Shown here in pieces: positions 14,551 through 22,244 of a stretch of DNA of 22,244 bases. Numbering within the stretch: the first letter of the stretch is position 1; each line of letters starts with the position of its first letter. The translations under genes and the position numbers were made by a program. Where the stretch lies: contig DASCPW010000080.1 of NCBI GenBank assembly GCA_036012725.1, positions 1 through 22,244 on the forward strand, written 5' to 3'. Below the pieces are notes generated by a model. The model did no database searches. It was not told the DNA's origin and saw only the letters and a program-made list of their open reading frames with translations. This stretch comes from GCA-2686765 sp036012725 (GTDB lineage: Bacteria > Pseudomonadota > Alphaproteobacteria > Rhodospirillales > 2-02-FULL-58-16).

Positions 14551-16881
14551 TTAACCATCGTCCGTCTCGCTACCCGTTCCGCCCTCCTCGCCGGTCGGCA
14601 GGTCGGTCTTGGCAATGGTGCTCGGGCGCTGCCGCGTCTTGCCGGCGGCGGCGGGGCGGCGTTCGTTCTTTTCGACAAAGACGCGGCCCATGGGAGCGTT
14701 GCCGGCTTTGTCCTCGCCGAAGTAGAGGGTGGTGTGGGGAAAGGGCATTTCGATTCCCAATTCGTCGAAACGCCTTTTCATGCGGCGGTTGAACTCGCGT
14801 CCCACGAACCACTGCTTGATGGGGGCGGTTTTGAAGCGAGCCTTGATGACCACCGCCGAATCGTCGAACCGGTCGACACCGACAACATCCAGCGGTTCGA
14901 GAACACAGGGGCCGTATTCTGGATCGGCCTGCATTTCGGCGCCTATCTCTTTTAGCACTTCCATGACCTCGTCGGTGTCTTCGCGGTAGGCGACGCCGAC
15001 CTCGAAGACATAATAGGAAAATTCCTTGGTCATGTTGGTGACGGTATCGACATTGCTGAAAGGGATGGTGTGGACAGAGCCCGAAAAATCCCTGAGCCGG
15101 ATAGAACGGATGGAAAAGGCCTCGACAAACCCGGCGCTGCCGCCCACCTTGACCACGTCTCCGACGGAGATCGAGTCCTCGAATAAGATAAAGGTGCCGG
15201 TGATCACGTCCTGGACCAGTTTTTGCGAGCCGAAACCGACGGCCAAGCCGACAACGCCGGCGCCGGCCAACAGGGGCGCGATATTGATGCCCAGTTCCGA
15301 CAGCACGATCATCGTCACCATCACTGCCAGTACTACGAGAATCAGATTGCGCATAAGCGGCAGCAAGGTGCGGGCGCGGGCGCCGCGTTCGACCAGGTTC
15401 CCGTATTCGTCGGTTTTGGACAGATAGCGTTCTATGGCCGAGTTGATGGCTTCCCAGATTACCAACGCCATGGCGACGACGACGGCGATGCTGAGCACAC
15501 TCTGGGTCAGCTGCTGCCCGATGGGTGTCTCCAGCCAGCCAAAAGCGTCAATGTTCCAGGCTTGCAACAAGGCCAGGCCGGAAATGAGGACAACCAGCGC
15601 CTGAAGCAAGATATGTAGGGCCGGCAGATAGCGGTTGGCGCGGGACTCCAGTGTCGGGTATCGTTTTCTGATCTCGTCATTGATGGCGAAACCGCGTAGG
15701 GCGGCCCGGCGCAAGGCCATCGATATCGCCCGTGCAATGGCCAGAATCAGCAGCGAAACAACGCTGGCCCGAATGATGAACTGAAAACCGCCGGCGATGG
15801 ATATCGCCCAAACGCCGTAAATTGCCACCACGTAGATGACGGCCAGCACATGCCAGATGTCGGCGAAGCGCTTGCGCAGCCGCTTGGCTCCGAACCAAAA
15901 CGGGCCTGGGCCATCGCTTTCCTCGCCGTTACCTCGAATCCAGGCGGCGACGGTAAGGCGGTTCTGGAAAATGAAGATGGCGACCAGAGTCGTGACGACA
16001 AGGCCGAGCAACCGCAAAAGGCCCTCGTGTCCGCTCGCCGGCAAGCCGAGGAGCAATGCCGCTTCGGCCAGGAAGTAGCCGAAAACCGTCACCATGACCA
16101 GGCGTCGGCTCCAGATGAATAAATAATTGGCGGTCTCGCCGCCGATGGCCAGCACCCGCAGGGATGGCGCCGCCGGCAACAGCACCATGCGCGCCACCAC
16201 CAAGGTTCCCCGGGCGATCAGGTAGGCGTTAATAAAAGTCAGGGCCACCACATGGACCTTGGGACCGGGCTGAACCAGGGGCGTCACCAAATAGGCACCG
16301 CCGGCAAAAACGGCAATGGGCACCACGTCCAAGACGGTTCTTGCCAGCAGATAGGGCACCCGCACCAAGAAACTTTCGGTTTCACGGCTTTCCAAGGTTT
16401 GCCGGGGGTGTAGCAAAAGGAAACGGGTCAGGCGTTCGGCGGCCAGGCCGGCGGCAAGAATGACCACCAGCTTGAATATCAGCATCAGCCACTGGTTGCG
16501 GGCCTCGGCGCCGGCGGTCTGTGCCCTCAGCCAGCGGAGAAGCAAGGGAAAGTCGCTCAAGGCATCGGCGACGGCCGTCAACTGGCTGCTGGTTTCCTTG
16601 ATACGTTCCGACAGCGTGGTGATAAAAATAGCACCAAGGCCGTTGACTGTTTCCTTCCCTTCGGTCTTTTCCCGCACCGCGATCAGGGCTTTGATCTTAC
16701 TGATGAGTTCCTGGCGCCGGGCACCGTCCTCAAGGGTGGTGGCCAGGGTTTCCAGATCCCGGGTCGTGGCTTCAGTGTTCTTTTGTGCCTGGGCGGCTTC
16801 GGCCGGGGCGACCAAAGCCAGGAAAAAAATTACCGCCGCCAGGGCGGTGAAAACAGATTTGGAAAACCAATTGGGAAGCAT
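14551..16881 (-). CDS. Large MscS-family mechanosensitive channel (YbiO-like)
   Basis: A 776-residue inner-membrane protein. It has a cleavable signal-like segment (residues 1-29, ending APAEAAQA), a predicted helical periplasmic region, then about ten hydrophobic helices. The conserved MscS domain lies near the C-terminus, with the pore helix recognisable by its Ala/Gly-rich AGAGVVGLAVGFGSQKLVQD. The beta domain follows (GDVVKVGGSAGFVEAFSIR, HTIPFS), then the alpha/beta vestibule ending EMPFPHTTLYF. The size and extra N-terminal helices match YbiO/YnaI-type members rather than small MscS. The last ~50 residues are charged and disordered. Such channels release solutes on hypo-osmotic shock. 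The ribosome-binding site is weak. Confidence 0.9.
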   Translation of the reverse strand: MLPNWFSKSVFTALAAVIFFLALVAPAEAAQAQKNTEATTRDLETLATTLEDGARRQELISKIKALIAVREKTEGKETVNGLGAIFITTLSERIKETSSQLTAVADALSDFPLLLRWLRAQTAGAEARNQWLMLIFKLVVILAAGLAAERLTRFLLLHPRQTLESRETESFLVRVPYLLARTVLDVVPIAVFAGGAYLVTPLVQPGPKVHVVALTFINAYLIARGTLVVARMVLLPAAPSLRVLAIGGETANYLFIWSRRLVMVTVFGYFLAEAALLLGLPASGHEGLLRLLGLVVTTLVAIFIFQNRLTVAAWIRGNGEESDGPGPFWFGAKRLRKRFADIWHVLAVIYVVAIYGVWAISIAGGFQFIIRASVVSLLILAIARAISMALRRAALRGFAINDEIRKRYPTLESRANRYLPALHILLQALVVLISGLALLQAWNIDAFGWLETPIGQQLTQSVLSIAVVVAMALVIWEAINSAIERYLSKTDEYGNLVERGARARTLLPLMRNLILVVLAVMVTMIVLSELGINIAPLLAGAGVVGLAVGFGSQKLVQDVITGTFILFEDSISVGDVVKVGGSAGFVEAFSIRSIRLRDFSGSVHTIPFSNVDTVTNMTKEFSYYVFEVGVAYREDTDEVMEVLKEIGAEMQADPEYGPCVLEPLDVVGVDRFDDSAVVIKARFKTAPIKQWFVGREFNRRMKRRFDELGIEMPFPHTTLYFGEDKAGNAPMGRVFVEKNERRPAAAGKTRQRPSTIAKTDLPTGEEGGTGSETDDG

Positions 16882-16968
16882 TTTCGGAATAAGCTCTTAT
16901 ATGTGTCCTGGCGGACAAGATAACCCATCAGCCGATGAAACTATCACATTTTTTGGGAGAAAGGCGCC

Positions 16969-17310
16969 ATGACTGTCACCATTTACCATAACCCACGTTG
17001 CAGCAAATCGCGCGAAACATTGGCGCTTCTGCAAGAACGCGGAATCAAACCACTCGTCATCGAGTACCTGACTTCGCCACCCAACAGCGAGGAATTAAAA
17101 CAAATTCTGAACCTCCTCGGCATATCGCCAAGGGAGCTTTTGCGCCGCAAGGAAGCCAAGGAGGCAGGGCTCAATGAGCTGGATTTAAGCGACCAGGAGT
17201 TAATTGCGGGCATGGCCGACAATCCGGTTGTTATCGAACGGCCGATTGTCGTTAAAGATGGCAAGGCGGCGCTTGGGCGGCCACCGGAGAAAGTGCTGGA
17301 GATCCTGTAA
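16969..17310 (+). CDS. arsC: Arsenate reductase (glutaredoxin-dependent), ArsC family
   Basis: A 113-residue thioredoxin-fold protein. The catalytic cysteine lies in HNPRCSKSRET near residue 11, and the arsenate-binding arginines correspond to those in LLRRKE, IERPIVV and LGRPPE. The presence of all three arginines favours a true glutaredoxin-coupled arsenate reductase over the related YffB/Spx proteins. No arsR, arsB or acr3 is nearby, so it is a lone copy. Start at ATG 16969 follows GGGAGAAAGG. It is divergent from the MscS-type gene across an 87-bp gap that must hold both promoters. Confidence 0.9.
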   Translation: MTVTIYHNPRCSKSRETLALLQERGIKPLVIEYLTSPPNSEELKQILNLLGISPRELLRRKEAKEAGLNELDLSDQELIAGMADNPVVIERPIVVKDGKAALGRPPEKVLEIL

Positions 17311-17461
17311 CCCCATCTCATCATCTATTACTGACTATTCCCTTGTCCGCTCGCCCCGGCGGCAACTTTAAAACAAACGGGCGGGGTCTTCGGAAATTGC
17401 TTGCGCGCTCGCTTTTTCGGGGGCAAGAACAGCTACCTCTTAGGTATGGAGAACCCTGAAG

Positions 17462-18289
17462 TTGAAAAAATCCATTCGCGATCTGCCGTTTGCCCTGTCG
17501 TGCCGGCAGACATTGAGCCGCCGACTGGCAGGCAAGCGGATCGCCGTTTTCCTCGATTACGACGGGACCCTGACTCCCATTGTCGATAAGCCGGAGATAG
17601 CCGTTCTCGCCCTCTCCATGCGCGCCCTCGTCAAGGCGCTGGCTAACCGCTTTCCCGTCGCCATTGTCAGCGGCCGCGACCGCAATGACGTGCATCGCTT
17701 GGTCGGGCTGGACGGCTTGGTATATGCGGGTTCGCATGGATTTGACATCGCCGGTCCGGCGGCCGGCATCACCTACGACGGTTGCGGTGAATACCGTGAA
17801 ATGCTGAGTGAGGCCGGCGCCCGGTTGCGACGGCAGTTGAGCAGTGTCAGCGGGGCCCTAGTCGAATGCAAGCGGTGCTCCATTGCTGTCCATTATCGCT
17901 TGGTGCCGGAACAGCAACGCTCCCAGATCATGGCGGCGGTGGATGCCGTTCTCGATGAGCAAAAGGAGTTGCGCGCGACCGCCGGTGATATGGTTCTGGA
18001 AATCCAACCGAAGGCAGATTGGAACAAAGGCAAGGCGGTATCATGGATCTTGCGCGTCCTTAATCTGGACAGCTCCGACGTAGTTCCCATTTTCATCGGC
18101 GACGATGTGACCGACGAGGACGCCTTTGCCGCTATTGGTGGCCGGGGAGTAGGGGTTGTCGTGGCCGGCCCGGCGGAAGATCATGGCGGCCGCGCCACCG
18201 CCGCCAGCTATCGCATCGGCGGTCCAGAAGAGGTGGGAGCGTTCCTGCGGTTTCTTACCGATATGGGCGGAAGCGAAAGCGGAAGTTAA
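17462..18289 (+). CDS. otsB: Trehalose-6-phosphate phosphatase
   Basis: A 275-residue HAD-superfamily phosphatase giving trehalose from trehalose 6-phosphate. HAD motif I is FLDYDGTLTPI with D32 (nucleophile) and D34; motif II is IVSGRD; the later aspartates are in GDDVTDEDAF. GSHGFDI and the cap-domain pattern are typical for OtsB. The start is a TTG at 17462 with GGAGAA at 17448-17453; a TAG stop lies just upstream in frame and the next in-frame ATG is ~50 codons in, inside the fold. No otsA is present; instead a broken TreT-like glycosyltransferase follows 123 bp downstream. A trehalose-6-phosphate synthase would therefore have to be encoded elsewhere. Confidence 0.92.
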   Translation: MKKSIRDLPFALSCRQTLSRRLAGKRIAVFLDYDGTLTPIVDKPEIAVLALSMRALVKALANRFPVAIVSGRDRNDVHRLVGLDGLVYAGSHGFDIAGPAAGITYDGCGEYREMLSEAGARLRRQLSSVSGALVECKRCSIAVHYRLVPEQQRSQIMAAVDAVLDEQKELRATAGDMVLEIQPKADWNKGKAVSWILRVLNLDSSDVVPIFIGDDVTDEDAFAAIGGRGVGVVVAGPAEDHGGRATAASYRIGGPEEVGAFLRFLTDMGGSESGS

Positions 18290-18412
18290 GATTTTGCTCC
18301 CATATGGTTCTGTTTTTTTTCTTAACGTCCCTGGAAAAAGCTGGGAAGAATTAATCAAAAAGTACATTGTCACCAGCGGAACTCGACGAGGAATTTTCTT
18401 TGGGGGGCCATC

Positions 18413-18946
18413 ATGCCTTACAGATCCGGCAAGAAAAAACAAAGATAGATCACTCCCGAAGACTATGAACCTTTGGTTGGGGCTGAAAATGTCGAGCGCA
18501 TTTTAAGCAAGGCCCGCAGCCTGCGCCGCCACAATATCGTCCATGTCAGTTCGACTTTATATGGCGGCGGCGTTGCCGAGCTTCTTTCGTCGCTGACCAT
18601 TCTCATGAACGGCGCTGGCGTTCGGACCGGCTGGCGCGTCATTCAGGGACGTCCAGACTTTTTCGCCGTAACCAAGAAATTCCACAACGCCCTGCAGGGC
18701 GGCGACATCAACCTTTCGGAAAAAAAGCTGGAAATTTATGAGGAAGTCATTGAGGAAAATGCCATCCGCACTCACTTGGATCAAGGTTTCGTCGTCGTCC
18801 ACGACCCGCAGCCGCTGCCGCTCATCAACTATTTCTGCAAGCGCGGCGGTGCATTTGCATTGGTTCTTGAGAATCGTTCCCCGGCTCACCGTTCAGGCCG
18901 GTTTCGAAGTCGGCGCCGGCATGAACATCAATCCGTCCCTGCCTGA
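18413..18946 (+). pseudogene. Trehalose synthase-like GT4 glycosyltransferase remnant
   Basis: This matches the N-terminal part of GT4 glycosyltransferases of the trehalose synthase (TreT/TreP) type: EDYEPLVGAENVERI, then the strand and loop HVSSTLYGGGVAELLSSL that binds substrate, then GWRVIQG, DFFAVTKKFHNALQGG and VVVHDPQPLPLI. The ATG at 18413 follows a GGGGGG stretch and opens MPYRSGKKKQR, but the frame hits TAG at 18446-18448 before continuing in register. Homology also stops abruptly near 18850 (after CKRGG), where the acceptor lid and whole second Rossmann domain should follow; full-length members have roughly 400 residues. Base composition is noticeably more AT-rich than around it. 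Initiation at TTG 18473 could yield only a 157-residue fragment. I judge it non-functional. Confidence 0.8.
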
Positions 18947-18977
18947 AAGCGACGCTGCTTATCTGCGCCGGGTTTGA
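18882..18977 (+). other. Coding-like tail of unknown gene after the breakpoint
   Basis: In a different frame from the glycosyltransferase remnant, 31 codons (beginning RLTVQAGFEVGAG and ending AAYLRRV, stop TGA 18975-18977) have the GC-rich third positions of native genes. It may be the preserved C-terminus of a gene whose body was deleted together with the glycosyltransferase's 3' part. It overlaps the end of the convergent DUF123 gene. I do not recognise the family, and chance is possible. Confidence 0.25.
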
Positions 18978-19461
18978 GCCAAACGATCGCCCCGTGGGAC
19001 TTTGCAGCTTTGGCCAAATCAGCCAATCTTGACGGCTTGGCGAGATCATCAGTCCGCAGACCATTCGGCAAACGCAGCAGGTGCGCCGGGCAAGACCGGC
19101 AATCGGAACTGCCGAAGCCGGGAATCGGAACCGTCGTTCCCCGCCAAGCCCGTGCCGCCGCCACGAGACCGCATTCGCGGCCGCCGGGGAAGGCGACAAC
19201 CGCGTCGACCCCGAAGAGGTTTGTCAGTCGGTCAACATGCCAGCGCACCGCTCTTGCTTTTTTCAGGTGCCGGCGAACCCTGGCGCGAATGCCGCCGGGC
19301 CCGTTGGCGCTACCGGCGTAAAAGTACGGCCCCGGTGGCAGGTCGGTAGGCGGACGGCGGGCGATGCCGATGCGCGTGAGGCTGGGAATTTGGATTAGCA
19401 ATCCATAAGAGCCGGCGCCGCTGGGAAGGTCTTCCGCGCCGTTAACATGTGTGCGGGCCAA
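18928..19461 (-). CDS. DUF123 (GIY-YIG-like) protein
   Basis: A 177-residue protein of the DUF123 family, related to the GIY-YIG nuclease fold. Family landmarks visible are GSYGLLIQ near the start, GPYFYAGSANGPGG (the GIY-YIG-like second half), RHLKKARAVRWHVDRL with the conserved WHVD, and VPGFGSSDCRSCPAHL with the cysteine/histidine cluster. In archaea the domain is also found fused to endonuclease III; here it stands alone. Biochemical activity is not well established. The start is uncertain: TTG 19461 is the outermost in-frame start and lacks a clear ribosome-binding site. The last ~16 codons overlap the coding-like tail on the other strand. It lies 15 bp downstream of the pagL-like gene. 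Confidence 0.75.
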   Translation of the reverse strand: MARTHVNGAEDLPSGAGSYGLLIQIPSLTRIGIARRPPTDLPPGPYFYAGSANGPGGIRARVRRHLKKARAVRWHVDRLTNLFGVDAVVAFPGGRECGLVAAARAWRGTTVPIPGFGSSDCRSCPAHLLRLPNGLRTDDLAKPSRLADLAKAAKSHGAIVWLKPGADKQRRFQAGTD

Positions 19462-19476
19462 AACCGTGGCAACAGG

Positions 19477-20223
19477 CTAAAACCTGTAGCCGTAGCGGAT
19501 GCCGAAATTTTCAAGCCCCTCGTTCTGGGAGCAAATATTGCCGTTGGAAATATGGTCCAGATAAATCATTAGCGCATGGTTGTCGAAAAACCGGTAGCCA
19601 GCAGTAACTGATTCACGGAACAAAACGTGGCAGCCGAGTTCCTTCGTGCCCAACTCGTCGGTTGTTTTCTCTCCGTCATGGACGGCGCCACCGAAACTGA
19701 AGCCGGCGAAGGCATCGTCCCAGAAATCCCACTCCCAGGTCAAACCAAGATAGGCTTGGCTGGTGTCGCCATCGGAGTTGGCGTTAAAACCGATATGCGG
19801 TCTGGGCGACCAGATCACGTCGAGAATATCCGGCGAGGTAAAGAGGAGTTCCATATTGCCGTCGTACCCGTCTTCTTCATTACGGCTGAATGGCCCTTCG
19901 TCGTGGATCAAGGCGCCAAAACGGATTTCCGAAACAATATTCTTGAAACCACCGCCCTCAGTGGTCGCCGGCGGCTTGGTCTGGGCGGAGACCGGCGGCG
20001 GGGTGGCGGACGGCGCCGTCGGGGTAATTTGAGCCGCCGCTCCTTCGGTAGACGGTGGCGGGGGTACTAACGGGCCGGCGAAAGGATGCGGTTCGCGGAG
20101 TAGGGCATCAATATCATAAAGCTCACCCGCCACTTTTGCCGAAGCCACGTTCACACAAGTTATCACGGTGGCGACCGAGCCCGCCAGACCAGTAAAAAAT
20201 ATTTTCAAGATTTTTCTCTCCAT
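19477..20223 (-). CDS. pagL: Lipid A 3-O-deacylase (PagL family)
   Basis: A 248-residue outer-membrane protein of the PagL/acyloxyacyl hydrolase family, which removes the 3-linked acyl chain of lipid A. The catalytic triad has the exact PagL spacing: H224 and S226 in LDHISNGN and E238 twelve residues after the serine (P. aeruginosa His126, Ser128, Glu140). The protein ends in GIRYGYRF, an outer-membrane barrel C-terminus with terminal Phe. An N-terminal signal peptide (to about residue 29, ASA) is followed by an unusual ~65-residue Pro/Ala/Thr-rich spacer before the barrel; P. aeruginosa PagL has none. The start at ATG 20223 has a weak ribosome-binding site. The upstream 277 bp (20224-20500), shared with djlA, is AT-rich and holds no gene I can support. 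Confidence 0.88.
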   Translation of the reverse strand: MERKILKIFFTGLAGSVATVITCVNVASAKVAGELYDIDALLREPHPFAGPLVPPPPSTEGAAAQITPTAPSATPPPVSAQTKPPATTEGGGFKNIVSEIRFGALIHDEGPFSRNEEDGYDGNMELLFTSPDILDVIWSPRPHIGFNANSDGDTSQAYLGLTWEWDFWDDAFAGFSFGGAVHDGEKTTDELGTKELGCHVLFRESVTAGYRFFDNHALMIYLDHISNGNICSQNEGLENFGIRYGYRF

Positions 20224-20500
20224 GCGACAGTGTAATCTTTACCGCTCTCAAGGCATTTGTCTAGTAGCATCGAGGCAAAGGGCTGATTAGTGGTCGATAT
20301 TTCTGCCGTGCATGGGAGACATTGACCCGGTGGGCGGTAGTGGGCAACATGATTGTGTAAAACCCCCGCGGCGTTGGGTGCCTTTGGCTTTTTGAATGGA
20401 AGGAGAAATTCGAATTTGCCGGCTGGAGATTTACTTTTCTCTACCGAACATCTAATTTCACAAGACATGATTTAAATTTTTCATCTCAACAATCTTCACT

Positions 20501-21232
20501 ATGAGTATCTGGGGAAAGATCATCGGCGGCTTCGCCGGTTTCGCGATTGGCGGACCACTAGGTGCGTTTCTAGGCGCTTATGCCGGCCATGCTTTCGACA
20601 AGGCCAGGAGCGGGCGCGGACAAACCAATGAGGCGGTCGACAAGCAGGTTGCGTTCACTATCGCCGTCATAGTGCTGAGCGCCAAAATGGCGAAGGCCGA
20701 CGGTCATGTCAGCCGCGACGAAGTCGACGCCTTCAAACGGATTTTTCATATCCCCCCGGATGAGATGAAAAATGTCCGCCAAATTTTTGATGATGCGCGC
20801 CAGGACGTGAAAGGCTTCGAGGTATACGCCGAACAGGTCGCCGGCATGTTCGCCCATGAACCGGCGGTGCTGGAAGAGCTTTTGGGCGGGCTTTTTCACA
20901 TCGCCAAGGCCGATGGTGTCGTTCACCCGGCTGAATTGGATTTCCTCGGGAACGTTGCTACCATTTTCGGTTTTAGCAGGCAAAGATTCGAGCGTATCCG
21001 GGTTAGCCACATGGGCCCCGAGAAGGCCGACCCCTTCGAAGTCCTGGGCCTCGCGCGCAAAGCCTCCAACGATGAAATCAAGAGGGCCTACCGTAAGCTG
21101 ATCCGGGAAAATCATCCCGACACACTGATTGCCCAGGGCGTACCGCAGGAATTTATTGATCTCGCCAACAAAAAAATGGCGGTCATCAACGTCGCCTACG
21201 ATCGTATCGAAAAAGAACGCGGATTGCGGTAA
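20501..21232 (+). CDS. djlA: DjlA-type co-chaperone (TerB and J domains)
   Basis: A 243-residue membrane-anchored DnaJ-like protein. Residues 1-30 form a glycine-rich helix (GGFAGFAIGGPLGAFLGAYAG), the dimerising transmembrane segment of DjlA. A TerB/tellurite-resistance-like domain follows (about 48-165, with acidic KADGHV and KADGVV repeats). The C-terminal J domain has HPD at 205-207 and stimulates DnaK ATPase. The order and length match DjlA. No Shine-Dalgarno is evident before ATG 20501; an AT-rich TTTAAATTTT lies about 20-30 bp upstream, so a short-leader transcript is possible. The amidase gene follows at 57 bp. Confidence 0.9.
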   Translation: MSIWGKIIGGFAGFAIGGPLGAFLGAYAGHAFDKARSGRGQTNEAVDKQVAFTIAVIVLSAKMAKADGHVSRDEVDAFKRIFHIPPDEMKNVRQIFDDARQDVKGFEVYAEQVAGMFAHEPAVLEELLGGLFHIAKADGVVHPAELDFLGNVATIFGFSRQRFERIRVSHMGPEKADPFEVLGLARKASNDEIKRAYRKLIRENHPDTLIAQGVPQEFIDLANKKMAVINVAYDRIEKERGLR

Positions 21233-21289
21233 ATCCGCCAGCTGGCTTGGGTGGCGCCATCATCCAATTCCGCATCAAAGGGGTCTATC

Positions 21290-21961
21290 ATGGACCGGCA
21301 TGATTCAGCCAATTTTGACGGCCGCCCCTCGGGCGGTGCCATCGACATGCTGGTACTGCACTACACCGGCATGGCAACTCCCGAGGCCGCCCTTGAACGT
21401 CTCCGCGATCCCATGGCCGGGGTCAGCGCCCATTATCTGATCGGCGAGAAAGGGGAGGTTGTTTCCTTGGTGGCGGAGGAACATCGGGCTTGGCACGCTG
21501 GCGAGGCATTCTGGCGGGGAAATACCGATATCAACGGCCGCTCCATCGGTATCGAACTGGTCAACCCCGGCCACGAATTCGGTTATCGGGTATTTCTGGA
21601 AGCGCAGATGGCGGTCTTGGAGGAACTGGCCCTGGACATCATCGGCCGTCATCCCGTTCCGGCCCGCAACGTCGTTGCCCATTCCGACGTCGCGCCTCGG
21701 CGCAAAACCGACCCCGGCGAGTTGTTTGATTGGCGGCGGCTGGCGGCGGCGGGGGTCGGTCTTTGGCCGGGCTCATGGCAAGCCCGGGAGGCGGCGGCGG
21801 ACGAAGTGCGGGACATGTTGGCGGGGTATGGCTACGAGACTGGCGATCTGGGCAAGAGCATCGCCGCTTTCCAGCGCCGCTTCCGGCCACGCCAAATCGA
21901 CGGCGTCGCCGACACCGAGACGGTCGGTCGGCTTGAAGCTCTGTTGCGACTCCTGTCTTGA
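21290..21961 (+). CDS. N-acetylmuramoyl-L-alanine amidase (Amidase_2, AmiD/AmpD-like)
   Basis: A 223-residue zinc amidase that cuts the bond between N-acetylmuramic acid and the stem peptide. Zinc ligands are H24 in LVLHYTGM, H131 in VVAHSDVAP and D141 in RKTDPG; E89 in SIGIELVNPG is the likely catalytic acid. A C-terminal three-helix peptidoglycan-binding domain (FQRRFRPRQIDG, TVGRLEALL) resembles that of AmiD. No signal peptide or lipobox is seen, so it may act in the cytoplasm on anhydro-muropeptides, like AmpD. The ATG at 21290 is chosen for the AAAGGGG just upstream; an in-frame start at 21251 adds 13 unconserved residues. The stop codon overlaps the -35 box of rnpB. Confidence 0.9.
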   Translation: MDRHDSANFDGRPSGGAIDMLVLHYTGMATPEAALERLRDPMAGVSAHYLIGEKGEVVSLVAEEHRAWHAGEAFWRGNTDINGRSIGIELVNPGHEFGYRVFLEAQMAVLEELALDIIGRHPVPARNVVAHSDVAPRRKTDPGELFDWRRLAAAGVGLWPGSWQAREAAADEVRDMLAGYGYETGDLGKSIAAFQRRFRPRQIDGVADTETVGRLEALLRLLS

Positions 21962-21989
21962 CGCCGGCAATTCTCGCGCTAACTATATA
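21958..21989 (+). promoter_or_regulatory. rnpB: Putative rnpB promoter
   Basis: TTGACG (21958-21963) matches the -35 consensus at five of six positions and includes the amidase TGA stop. An 18-bp spacer leads to ACTATA (21982-21987), within the AT-rich run CTATATAA. Transcription would start about 21994-21998, just where the RNase P RNA 5' helix begins. Confidence 0.6.
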
Positions 21990-21994
21990 AACGC

Positions 21995-22244
<250 letters not shown>

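Noticed and set aside
17325..17461. EcfG-type stress promoter (GGAAC ... CGTT) upstream of otsB
   Set aside because: I looked for it because trehalose genes are often under EcfG control in alphaproteobacteria, but no GGAAC with a properly spaced CGTT is present.
18370..18405. GGAAC near 18378 as an EcfG promoter for the glycosyltransferase remnant
   Set aside because: No CGTT lies 16-17 bp downstream.
18446..18448. TAG as a recoded (pyrrolysine) codon
   Set aside because: No PYLIS-like context or pyl genes are seen, and the same gene is also truncated at its 3' side, so ordinary decay is the simpler reading.
20205..20468. An 87-codon minus-strand frame upstream of and overlapping the pagL start
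   Set aside because: No ribosome-binding site, no recognisable domain, and it overlaps the pagL signal peptide; more likely a leader or intergenic region. It cannot be fully excluded.

Overview
This window is a gene-dense stretch (roughly 60% GC by eye) of an alphaproteobacterial chromosome, most likely a member of the Rhodospirillales or a close relative. Four things point that way: a SAM-II riboswitch in front of metZ, a gene order argF-argD-ABC-2 permease, a class A RNase P RNA, and a Coq7-type ubiquinone hydroxylase next to dsbB and a tRNA-Leu. I cannot assign a genus. No prophage, integron, CRISPR array or intact insertion sequence is visible. Most genes are housekeeping.

Layout. Positions 1-770 hold a truncated reading frame resembling a sodium/solute symporter N-terminus (93-221, minus), a small cupin gene (minus) and the start of a divergent rightward pair: citramalate synthase cimA and tRNA methyltransferase trmJ. 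The 3' end of trmJ overlaps coq7 by 4 bp. coq7, dsbB, a YqaA/DedA-like membrane protein gene and tRNA-Leu(CAA) then form a leftward series (3194-5039). A patch of nested GACAT/ATGTC palindromes (5061-5115) separates the tRNA from a SAM-dependent methyltransferase gene. Rightward from 5898 come a promoter, SAM-II aptamer, intrinsic terminator and metZ, then an uncharacterised radical SAM enzyme, folE and trkH.

From 10718 to 16881 the genes run leftward: a lipoprotein, argF, argD, an ABC-2 permease without a neighbouring ATPase, and a large MscS-family channel. Rightward again come arsC and otsB (trehalose-phosphatase), followed by a broken GT4 glycosyltransferase of the trehalose synthase (TreT-like) type. 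That remnant has an in-frame TAG near its start and has lost most of its catalytic region. Two leftward genes follow (a DUF123/GIY-YIG-like protein and a PagL lipid A deacylase), then rightward djlA, an N-acetylmuramoyl-L-alanine amidase, and rnpB, which is cut by the window end.

Functional links. cimA supplies isoleucine precursors from pyruvate. metZ makes homocysteine and is under SAM control. argD and argF are adjacent steps of arginine synthesis. trkH, the MscS channel and otsB relate to osmotic balance. PagL, the amidase and the lipoprotein concern the envelope. The strongest leads are the SAM-II plus terminator arrangement at metZ, the decaying trehalose glycosyltransferase, the cysteine-rich radical SAM enzyme and the palindrome cluster beside the tRNA. 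I did not find convincing evidence of a wholly new multi-gene system.
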